In this document: positions 46,101 through 55,467 of the stretch, one piece after another
How positions within the stretch are numbered: the first letter of the stretch is position 1
Layout: every line of letters starts with the position of its first letter
Origin: Entomortierella parvispora
Taxonomy: Eukaryota > Mortierellomycota > Mortierellomycetes > Mortierellales > Mortierellaceae
Length of the DNA stretch: 64,000 bases
Direction: 5' to 3'
Assembly: GCA_963573315.1 (NCBI GenBank)
Contig: OY752141.1
Span: forward strand, 3,906,001 to 3,970,000
Program-made: the position numbers and the translations under genes
The notes under the pieces: generated by a model
Seen by the model: only the letters and a program-made list of their open reading frames with translations
The model's database searches: none
Told to the model about the DNA's origin: nothing

Positions 46101-47530
46101 TGTGAGTCGAAGGCGCCACCCATGATGACTTGTTCAAAAGCTCTACAACTACCATATCTCCATGCACTGCCCGATTCCTGTGCTCTGATCCGACAATAAC
46201 AATCTCGCCAATATTGGAATCACCGCGGATAAATGCCTGGTCTCTGTGGTTGGCGCGAACTTTCATAATACCCTGGAAAAAGCGCTCCGATTTCACTCCT
46301 GCCTCTAGCTCGGACAAAGGTTTGTACTGAATGACTGCATGTTAATCGACATTCTCGATCGAATATGAATAGAAACTCTTTCGGGTATCACCCCGTTAAG
46401 TTACCTCTTGGAATCCCGTGGAACCTGATCCTTTTTTGACAGAAATGCTACCCTTGTTCTGCATCTCGAGATCTTCCTCCAGGATAGCCTCCTTGAGCGA
46501 TCCAAGCAGCTGGTGAAGTACCGCATTGTCTTTCCAGAATTGGTTCAAGTACTCTTTAAGCGACATGACCTTCACTCCTGCTTTCGACTGTTCTTCCTGT
46601 ATATCCTTCTGAGCAAACTAGTACATTGATAACAAAGTCTATTCGTTAGATAAAACTGTGGATGAAAATATCTAGAGAGTGTCCCAAATGGTAGATATCC
46701 ATACCTGCTCTGACAGCATGATGATAGGGACCCTGCTTTCGAGATGACGATTGTACCAGCTTGCAGTCTTGAGTAACGCCCTCCAGTCTCGCTGCTCAAT
46801 GGATTCCTCGGGCTCTCTGAGGACAGTTGCGCCTTCACAGTGTTCATTGCTAAAGACAACACTCCTTCTCCGTGGATCCTTGGCGACCTGTCTTAAACTT
46901 TTGTATGTCCTGGACTTGTCCTCGGACTGTAGCTACAAATTAAAATTGGATCCGAGTGAATGTGAGTTGACCGCCCTCTCTACAATGCAGGTTCTGATCC
47001 ACGAGACCCTTCGACTCCGCTGCTTACTCGTTGAAGAACGGTTTCTGTAAAAATGATGTTGGTGAGTTCCTCCTGTTCCAAGAGTTCGACGTAACGCAGT
47101 GCCACCTGTTCATTTCACATTGCAACGAGAAAATATTGGTCAGAACTGTGCATCCTTGAAGGAAAGAGACTTCAGACTTGTACCAGAAACTAGCGATCTG
47201 GCATTACAGAGTAGTCGGGAATTAGGTAGTATGGTGTCTCTTCGCTGAGCAGACTGGACTCAACTTTGACCCGTGCATGACAGGGCGGGCTCCAAGGGCA
47301 CAGAGTTGACAAGCACGGTATGTCCTTCCGAAGGTAGACTGGGATTCGTCGCGCATATTTTGACAGAAAGGGGGGAGATGAAGAGTCAGGAGGTGCGGCT
47401 CAAACAAGAAAGGTGTCAGGAGACGCAGTGCCTGTCAAACCAAAGGGAAGGCTCATGTACCTTCATGGACACGCTTCACGACCGTGTTCTTGTTGGTCTT
47501 GCGGAAGTGCACAGTCTCGGTGCGGAGCAT
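43105..47530 (-). CDS. DIS3L-type 3'-5' exoribonuclease (exosome-associated RNase II family)
   Basis: Processive exoribonuclease; in animals DIS3L serves the cytoplasmic exosome. Ten exons on the minus strand: 47530-47461, 47338-47208, 47105-47028, 46932-46705, 46617-46405, 46326-45333, 45259-45051, 44964-44701, 44588-44376 and 44277-43105; 1190 residues. The N-terminal CR3/PIN region reads [16 protein letters not shown] and [15 protein letters not shown]. The usual PIN motif DTNV is DYSV here, so endonuclease activity is doubtful. Cold-shock regions follow ([32 protein letters not shown]). The RNB active site is [13 protein letters not shown] with Asp491, 497, 499 and 500 intact. Details match animal DIS3L rather than DIS3: [60 protein letters not shown] and a C-terminal SLYRLL box. 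An S1 domain lies in exon 10. Confidence 0.88.
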
Positions 47531-47846
47531 GGATGTGTGCAAGGGGGGGATGAATGAGAATGGGATGATGAATGATGATTGTTGAAAGAGAAGAAAACGA
47601 TTGGCCTCGGCTGTGTTGTGTGGCAGGCTGTAGGCTCTGCTCACATGCGAAAAACCGAAGGGTTCAATCCGCATCTGACATGATGCATGCGAGACAGTCA
47701 CTTTTCTTTTCTTTATTTTTGTACTTGCCTCCTTCCTCCTTTTTGACTCCCACGACCCTTTCTTCATAGGACAACCAACCGCCCACTCAAGACTAAAAGG
47801 ATTTTTGCACCGTTACCCTCGTTCAACAAAAATATCTAACATCGGA
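47531..47846. promoter_or_regulatory. Compact bidirectional promoter between the exonuclease and copper transporter
   Basis: Only 316 bp separate two outward start codons, so promoter elements must overlap or be shared. No clear TATA box or copper-response motif was assigned. Confidence 0.5.
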
Positions 47847-48524
47847 ATGGATCACGGCGGCGGTGGACACGGCGGACATGGTGGAGGTGGTGGCGATGAC
47901 GGCGGCGGCGGCGGCGGCGGAGGAGGCCACGGTGACCACGGCGGCGATGATATGACTTGCAGCATGAACATGCTGTTCAACTGGTCAACTGAAAATCTCT
48001 GTGTCGTCTTTGAGTCCTGGAAAATCAACACACCCTTTGCCCTGATCCTGTCTTGTCTTGTCATCATTGTCATGTCCGCATCGTATGAGCTACTCCGTGC
48101 ACAGTCTCGCCAGTTTGAGGAGCGCTTGATCGAAGGTGACCGCAAGAGACAGGAAGAGTCTAGAGGCACCGTTGGTGGAGGCACTGCTGAAGATGAAACC
48201 CCACTGCTCTCTCCAAGACCTCATGTCCTCAGGTCAGTCTTTGCAACGCTTGTTTTTTTTTTTTTTATTGTCGCCCCTCATTTCTACCCTGAAGGACTTT
48301 CTACTTACACCGCTTCACACTCTAGACTTTCCAACCAGCAACAGCTCACTCGTGCGCTGTTTTACATGGCCCAGGTCTTTGTTGGCTTCTTTCTCATGCT
48401 GATCTTTATGACCTACAACGGATATCTTATGATCAGTACCGTACTGGGTGCTGGCATTGGCTTCTTCTACTTTGGAGGCAACTCGCTTTCTACCTCGTCC
48501 TCCAAGGCTCTGAGCTGCCACTGA
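47847..48524 (+). CDS. Ctr-family copper transporter
   Basis: Trimeric high-affinity Cu(I) importer. Exons 47847-48232 and 48326-48524, 194 residues. The N-terminus is a Gly/His/Asp repeat (HGGHGG, GGHGDHGG) rather than the Met-rich repeats of yeast Ctr1; His could bind copper. The conserved CSMNMLFNW, then helix 1 (FALILSCLVIIVMSASYELL), a cytosolic loop, helix 2 with a Tyr-Asn element (FMTYNGYLM) in place of the textbook MxxxM spacing, and helix 3 with the packing motif GAGIGFFYFGG. Cys and His occur at the C-terminus (SCH), as in many Ctr proteins. Plasma or vacuolar membrane cannot be told apart. The intron is 93 bp, a multiple of three without a stop. Confidence 0.9.
   Translation: MDHGGGGHGGHGGGGGDDGGGGGGGGGHGDHGGDDMTCSMNMLFNWSTENLCVVFESWKINTPFALILSCLVIIVMSASYELLRAQSRQFEERLIEGDRKRQEESRGTVGGGTAEDETPLLSPRPHVLRSVFATLVFFFFIVAPHFYPEGLSTYTASHSRLSNQQQLTRALFYMAQVFVGFFLMLIFMTYNGYLMISTVLGAGIGFFYFGGNSLSTSSSKALSCH
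48233..48325 (+). other. In-frame, stop-free intron of the Ctr gene
   Basis: Donor CTCAG|GTCAGT and acceptor CTCTAG|ACT. Splicing joins HVLR to LSNQQQ and gives a normal-length Ctr. Retention would keep the frame and insert 31 residues including ATLVFFFFIVAPHF, a hydrophobic stretch in the cytosolic loop. The T-run is typical of an intron, so it is annotated as such. Confidence 0.75.
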
Positions 48525-49983
48525 TCTTTTTCTTTTCTTTCATTGTTTCCATCGAACCCTTCCGGTTTTTTATTTCCCTCAAGCGTTGAAATTTCCTGTC
48601 CAATTCGCGTGTGGTTGACATATCTGGCTAACGGAGCGATCCCTGCGTGGGATAGAAAAATCGTTGGCGTCAGCACCAGCGAGCACGCTTTCTGTAAGGA
48701 GTCTCAAATAAACAACGCGTTGTCTATCACTTTGGTTGTCTTCTTTCAAATGGGTCAGCATGAATCTAAGGAACAGATCGGGTTGTCTTCCGGGTATCAG
48801 AAGAGTGATAGCCAGGTTTACTCTTTTTTAGGGCCAGGAACGAAGTACCCGAATTCATCTAGAGAACTCGATGTTTAAAAACAAGGGTTCATGGACCTGC
48901 GTAACAAAGCGTGACACCGGATGCCTCAAAAAGGGATGAGCGTGTAGCAATTGGCTCCAACACCTCAACACCTCCGCCCCGCCTCCTTCGCATCTCCCGC
49001 ATCCTCCGCCTCCTCCGCTGTTTCCGCCTCTTCCGCCTCCTCCTCGGATACAGAACCCTTTCTGAGCCTCATCCAGTCAAGGTTGGATTCTGAGAGCAAG
49101 ACTGCGAAAGAGGAAAAAAAGTCGCCCTCTTTGCCAAGGCCCCGCAGTTGTGTGGCGGAGGTGCATGACTTTATTGTACGACAATGGTGCACGGTTACCG
49201 CGTGCCTTGGATCTCGACTGCGAGAAGAAGAGGACTCTCAATTGATATGGACAGAGTTCTTTGAGCAAATCATTTGTTTATCCAATAGTCTTGTCTGTTT
49301 GCTATGTAAGAGTCACTCGGTCTTCTCACCTTTTTAGAATTTGAAAGCACCATGGACACCTCCCTCCGAGGAAACGACCGGACGAGAACCGCTGGGCATC
49401 GCAAAGTATGAACAAAGTACCACTGTCCTCGGACCGATATGATTGGTTCCTGCCCTTGCCTTCTGGGTTTATCAGCAGCTGAATTATCATACCAAGTCCA
49501 GGGAACAAAGACCATGCGCTCATTGGACAAAGAAAATAAGGATGGGAAGGGACGAAGAGCTGGGACTGAATGAAGCGCTTCGATCCGCTCATTGCTCTCG
49601 CCCATCTCTTGGCAGTCGACACTCAAAACTCAACTCCAGATAGAAAACGGACACGCAGAGTTCGGTGACATTTCTAGTGCCCTGCTTTACTGCGCTCGCG
49701 GTCAACTTGCCCTTTTGCCTTCTTTGAAAACTGCGATTCCTTCCTACGCCAGGCAGCTCCCATCTTATTTAGGCAAAAGTACTCCGACTCCTTTGTTCTC
49801 TTTCTTATATAAAGGTCGTCGTGCCACCCGAACAGCTTCACAACATCTCGCTTAGACAGAAAGACACGACGGAAAGACGTGTTATCTACAACCTGCTCTA
49901 TACAGACAACGCCGTCTGTCATTGGTCAAACCCCCTTCCCCTCCACCCCACTCTACCCTACCCTATCCTCTCTTACTTTCGCC
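48525..49983. other. Intergenic region between the Ctr and ABCC transporters
   Basis: The Ctr 3' UTR lies at the left. A stop-free stretch near 48951-49337 has no ATG start and is Ser/Ala-rich, so it is not called. The promoter of the ABCC gene is at the right, with a TATA box at 49806 and an ATTGG (inverted CCAAT) about 65 bp before the start codon. Several imperfect Ser-codon repeats (CTCCGCCTC) occur around 48975-49045. Confidence 0.45.
49806..49813 (+). promoter_or_regulatory. TATA box of the ABCC transporter gene
   Basis: TATATAAA, 171 bp before the start codon, on the coding strand and followed by a pyrimidine-rich leader; position and sequence fit a core promoter. Confidence 0.5.
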
Positions 49984-52900
49984 ATGGCCACCTCCTTCTG
50001 CGATTCGGAGGGATGGGCCATCTTCAGTCACGCTCGCGCCATGGATTTCACCATGTGCTTCCAGGACAGGTAACAAAGATATTCTCTTTCTCGTTCAATG
50101 TCCATCGCGCGTCAGTACCGTGATTTTCTGACTTTTCCTTGTACCTTCGCTTCAATCTTGTGCCACAGTGTTCTCACCGTGGTTCCGAGTGCCCTCCTTC
50201 TGATCTTTCTTTCACCGAGGATGTTCAAGGTCCTTGGAAAAGGTCGATTGGAAGGTGTCAAGGCTGGTCCAGTCTTTTACTTCAAGATGATAACCCTCGT
50301 CGCTGCTCTTGGAGTTCAGGCTGCGATCTTGGCCCAAACTCTTTCCACGGACAACCGCCATTCCTCCCTCATTTTGAGCACTGTCATGTATCTGTTGGCC
50401 CTGGTAAGATTGAATCCTACTCTCTCTCTCTCTCTCCCCTCTTCCTCGGCACTAGATATTAGGACACCCAACTTACAATTCTTTTTCATTCCCTTTCCCC
50501 TCCTTTTCCCATGACGGTATAGATTGGTGCAACATTGTTGCACTACTTTGAGTTCTTCAACATGGTCAACCCTTCCGCAGGGTTGATGGTCTTCTGGCTC
50601 CTTACCGCCCTCATCTCGATCTTCCCTACCCGTACCTGGATCCAAGAATCGTCCTCGGGCCTCCAGGCCGGTGGTGAACCCCATTCAATCCCCGTGCTAA
50701 AGCTCATTTTTACCATCCTGTCCTTTGTGATGTTCGCGCTCGAGAACATCCCTCGTGCCCACCGCAGAGAGATGAAGCGTAAAAATTCACCTATAGAGTC
50801 TGAGAATGTCATTCAAACCAACCCTTCCCCCGAGCCCTACTCCAATTTTTTTGCCCGGATTACCTTCTTTTGGTTGCTGCCCTTGTTGAACCTCGGCAAG
50901 AAAAAGTCGCTCAAAATGGAGGATATCTACAGTGTTCACCCAAAGCTCCTCAGTTACCCCTTGTACTTGACCACCAAGGCAAAGATGGATGCCGATGAGG
51001 CCATTGCCCTCGAAAAGATCAAGGACGAGGCCCTAACGGACAGCAAAGACGGAAGGAACAAAAAGACCATGAAGGGCAAGATCAACCTAATTTCCACCAT
51101 GCTTCACACGGTCGGTTATGGGTTCATGTCCGCAATCATCCCCCGTCTCTTGTACATTGTCGCCAACTATATTCGACCTGTCCTGTTTTCCCAACTCATT
51201 GCCTTTGTCAACAGTTATTCCCCCACGGCCACCGGTCCTCCTCAAGATCCTTGGATCGGCTTTGGTCTCTTGATGGCTGTCTTTGCCTCCAGTGTCTTGA
51301 CCTCGCTCTTCCTTGCCCAGTACACCAACATCTGTTACAACTCGTCCCTCAAAGCCCGTGGAGCTTTTGTGTCGTTGATCTACCGCAAGGCCCTGCGTCT
51401 TAGCTCCACCAACAAGCAAGAAGGCATGGGCTCCATCGTCAACCATATGAGTACCGATGTCGATCAAGTCGTGGCCTTCTTCAACCTCCTCCACATCTCT
51501 TGGAGTTCAGTGCTCGAAATCGCCTTTGCTTTGGGTTTGCTCTGGGGTCAAGTCCGTTATGCCCTCTTTGCCAGTGTTGGAGTGGTCGTCATCATCATTG
51601 CACTCAGTGGTACTTGCTCTCCCAAGATCAGTGGTCACATGGGAGCCATGATGCAGTCCTCGGATAAACGAATGAAGTTGATCTCGGAGCTGGTCTCGTC
51701 CATCAAGTCGATCAAGCTCTATGCCTGGGAACCCTACTTTTTCAAGAAGATCATGGAAATTCGCGTGTTGCAATTGACTCATTTGCGAAACTTCTACATC
51801 TGGATCGGTTTCGTCGGCACCTTCTTGAATTCTGTCGCACCCTTTGCCATCTTTGCAACCCTTTCGGTCTACACGGCCATTGGAGACGCGGGCAAAGGAG
51901 GTGGACCTTTGGATATTCAGAGGATCTTTACTGCCATTGCTTTGATCAACATGTTGGAGGGTCCTGTCCTGGACATGAACTCGGCCTTGTCCAGCATTGC
52001 TAGTGGTATTGTCTCTTATAACCGTCTTCGAGTGTTTTTGAATTCGGAAGAGGTGGATGATGAGAATGTAATCCGTGGTTTGGATCTCTCGGCCTCTGAA
52101 TTCGCATACGAGATCAGAGATGGCACTTTTGGTTGGTATACTCCCGAGGCTATCCAATCTACCCTGGAAAAGAAGGAGAAGGAGGCTTTGGAAAAGTCCA
52201 AAGCCGAGGCCAAGGCTGCCAAGAAGACCAAGGACTCCAAGAATGGTGACGACATCCCCCTCTCTGACATCAAGGGAGACAAATCTGATATTGAGACCTC
52301 CTCTTCATCCGGCTCTACCACGATCGAACTTGAAACGGACGTCAAGCAAGAAGCCGATGAGGCATCGCCTAGCAACACCCGTGATAGTTTGGGACCTGTT
52401 CTTCATGACATCCAGCTCAAGATCCGCCATGGCTCTTTGACCGCCGTGGTGGGACGCGTCGGCGAGGGCAAGTCTTCGCTTGTTGGAGCTCTCTTGGGAG
52501 AAATGCACCGTTACTCTGGCTCTGTTCACGCCTACGGCTCTGTGGCCTATGTCGCCCAGTCGGCTTGGATCTTGAACGACACTGTCCGCAACAACATTTT
52601 GTTTGGCAAGGAATACGATCAAGAACGCTACTTGAAGACCATCCGCGCCTGTGCTCTGGTCCCTGATTTCAAGATGCTGGTCAACAGCGATATGACTGTC
52701 ATTGGCGAAAAGGTAAGACTTCGACAGTCTGATATCCTGCAATGAATGACCCACCAGAAAATCTATGTCATGTACTCAAAGCCACCATTCCCTTTTTTCT
52801 TAATTCACAGGGTATCAACCTTTCTGGTGGACAGAAGCAACGTATCTCTATTGCTCGTGCCGTTTACTCGGATGCCGATGTCTACATCTTGGACGACCCC

Positions 52901-55108
52901 CTGTCAGCTGTCGATGCTCATGTGGACCACCACATCTTTGAGGAGGCTCTCTGCTCCATTCTGGCCAACAAGACCCGTATTCTGGTGACCAACGGCGTCT
53001 CTCATTTGCACGAGGTTGATCAAATCGTTGTAATCAAAGCCGGAAGAATTTCCCAAGATGGTGCCTACGCCGACCTGGTCCAGAACGTCGAAGGTGATCT
53101 TTACCGCTTGATCCAAGAAAGCAAAGTCGTCGCCGCTGCCAAGGTCCAGGAGGACGAGGAGAACAAGGACGCTGGTTCAGCTGATTTTAATGACCTTAAG
53201 TCGACCGAGATCGAGACCGAGGATGCCGAGACCGTTGATTTCTCCAAGGGCGAAAAGAGACCCACTCTCCACCGCTCAAAGTCCTCAAAGATCAAGGAGG
53301 AGGAAATTGAACTCAAGGACGATGACGAGGTGGATGGCGAGATCGAGTCCAGCGGACGTGTCGGCTGGGAGGTCTACAAATTCTTCCTCTCTACCTTTGG
53401 TTTCCTTGGATGCGCATGCCTGATCTTTATTTGCTTTTGCTACCTAGCCTTCTCCATCATGACCATGATTTGGCTGCAGAACTGGGGTGACGATAACCAA
53501 CTGTCCGCAGCCAAGGGCACCGCTCCCAAGCACTCGACTCAATACTGGCTTTTGACTTACTTTGGATGGGTGCTTTCATCTGCCTTGATGCTCTGCGCCG
53601 CTTGCTTCTATACCTTGGTCTACATGGCTCGCAAGGCCGCAAAGGTCCTGCACTTTAGGATGCTGGCGGCCATGATCCGTGCACCCATGAGCTTTTTCGA
53701 TGTCACCTCCTCTGGCAAGATCATCAACCGGTTCGCACACGATATCTCGTCGATCGATATCCAACTGCCTCTTCAGTTCCTCAACTTTTCGTTGACCTCC
53801 ATGATGGCCATCAACATCTTTGTCTTCTGTGTCATGGCCACGCCTTACTTCCTTATCGCTATGGTCCCTCTCGGCTACGGTTACTACTGGCTCGGCGGTT
53901 TCTTCCTTGTCTCCTCTCGAGAGATCAAGCGTCTGGATTCGGCCGCGCGTTCTCCCATGTACGCCCATTTCGGAGAGACCCTGTCCGGTTTGGTGACCAT
54001 CCGCGCTTACCATGGATCGGACCGGTTCGCAATCCAGGCCACAAAGTTGCTGGATCGTTCTCAGCAGACCAGTTATTTGACCAATGCCACGACTCTTTGG
54101 TTGCAGATCATGCTCGACTTTTTGAGTACTTTGGTTCTCTGCATCGTGGCCCTGTTGGCCATTGTTCAGCGCAACTCGGTCGAGGCTCCCATGTTCTCGA
54201 CTGTTCTCTCCCAGATTGGCAACTTGACGAGTATCATGGGCTCGTTCCTGAGGATCATCTGTATCATCGAGACTGCCATTGTTTCCGTCGAACGTATTCG
54301 CGAATACTCCATGTTGACGCCCGAGGCTCGCGATGTGATCCCCGACAGCAAGACCCCCGAGTCCTGGCCCCAGAATGGTCAAGTCGTCCTCTCGGATTAC
54401 TCGACCCGCTACCGCGAGGGTTTGGATCTAGTCTTGAAAAATGTGGATGTGACCATCCAAGGTGGATCCCGTGTTGGTATTGTGGGCCGTACCGGTGCTG
54501 GTAAATCCAGTGTGACCTTGGCCCTCTTCCGTATTATTGAAGCCGCCTCCGGTTCCATCTCCATCGACGGTGTTGACATCTCGACGTTGGGTTTGACCGA
54601 ACTCCGCTCTCGATTGACCATCATCCCCCAGGATCCTTTCCTCTTTGGAGACTCGATCCGAACCAACCTCGATCCTTTCGGAAACCGCACCGACGCCGAA
54701 ATTTGGGATGCCCTCGACTCTGCCTCGCTCAAGGCCTATGTCTTGACCTTGTCTGACGGCCTCTCGGCCATGATCGAGAACGGAGGCGAGAACATGTCTC
54801 TGGGTCAACGTCAACTTATGAGTCTTGCCCGTGCCATGTTGTCCAAGACCACGCGAGTCCTCTGTCTGGATGAAGCCACGGCCGCGATCGATGTCGAGAC
54901 TGATAACGCCATCCAACGCGCTCTCCGACGCGAGTTTACAAACTGTACGGTCTTGACGATTGCGCATCGTATCAACACTATTATGGACAGTGACAAGATC
55001 TTGGTTTTGGACCAGGGACGCGTCGCCGAGTTTGATACCCCCGCGACCTTGTTGCAGAACAAGGATAGCATCTTTTTCAGTCTTGCTTCCAAGAGTGGAA
55101 ACGCTTAA
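49984..55108 (+). CDS. ABCC-family (MRP/Ycf1-type) full ABC transporter
   Basis: ATP-driven exporter of glutathione conjugates, metals or organic anions, commonly vacuolar in fungi. Four exons: 49984-50069, 50169-50403, 50523-52712 and 52811-55108; 1602 residues. Layout is TMD0-TMD1-NBD1-TMD2-NBD2. An N-terminal TMD0 of several helices (about 30-215) identifies the long MRP form. NBD1 has Walker A GRVGEGKSS (near 750), signature LSGGQ and YILDDPLSAVD, where Asp replaces the catalytic Glu as usual for ABCC NBD1. NBD2 has GRTGAGKSS (near 1395), signature MSLGQRQ and LCLDEATAAID with the catalytic Glu. A charged linker rich in Glu, Lys and Ser follows NBD1. Codon bias is strong, suggesting good expression. 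The substrate is not predictable from sequence. Confidence 0.95.
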
Positions 55109-55467
55109 ACAGCAACGACGCCAACAACAACAAAGAACTGAAATACTAGCTTTTCTGTCTCTTACTCTCCAGCCTCTTTCTGTACCTATCGTTCGACTTG
55201 TACATGTACAATATTAAAAAAAAACAAAAACAATGTCGAATAGTCGAATTCTACAATATTGAGTTTTGTTCATTATCACCATGCCTTGTGCTCCAGTCTA
55301 ATTGTGCTTTGCATTTTTTTTGAAAAGAAAAGAACAGATGAGATATATGGTTTTATAGAAATGATGTAAAGAAAAAAACAAAACTCTACGACTCTTCTAA
55401 CAGCTGGAATGTCCTGTTTTCTTGTTCTTTCTTGTTTCCATTCATTGTACAAAAATTCCTTGTTTCT
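55109..55467. other. Convergent 3' region of the ABCC and trehalose genes
   Basis: A/T-rich sequence with CAA and AAAAC runs and ATTAAA-like poly(A) signals near 55213. No gene seen. Confidence 0.5.

Noticed and set aside
43105-47530. Calling the exonuclease DIS3/RRP44
   Set aside because: Initial match was to the RNase II family in general; closer reading favours the DIS3L pattern and the PIN motif is degenerate.
47590-47690. tRNA-like T-loop (GGGTTCAATCC)
   Set aside because: No complementary acceptor stem, D-arm or anticodon arm at the right distance upstream.
48951-49337. Possible small gene between the Ctr and ABCC transporters
   Set aside because: The frame begins at a TTG, not an ATG, and the first half is Ser/Ala repeat; no promoter or splice evidence.
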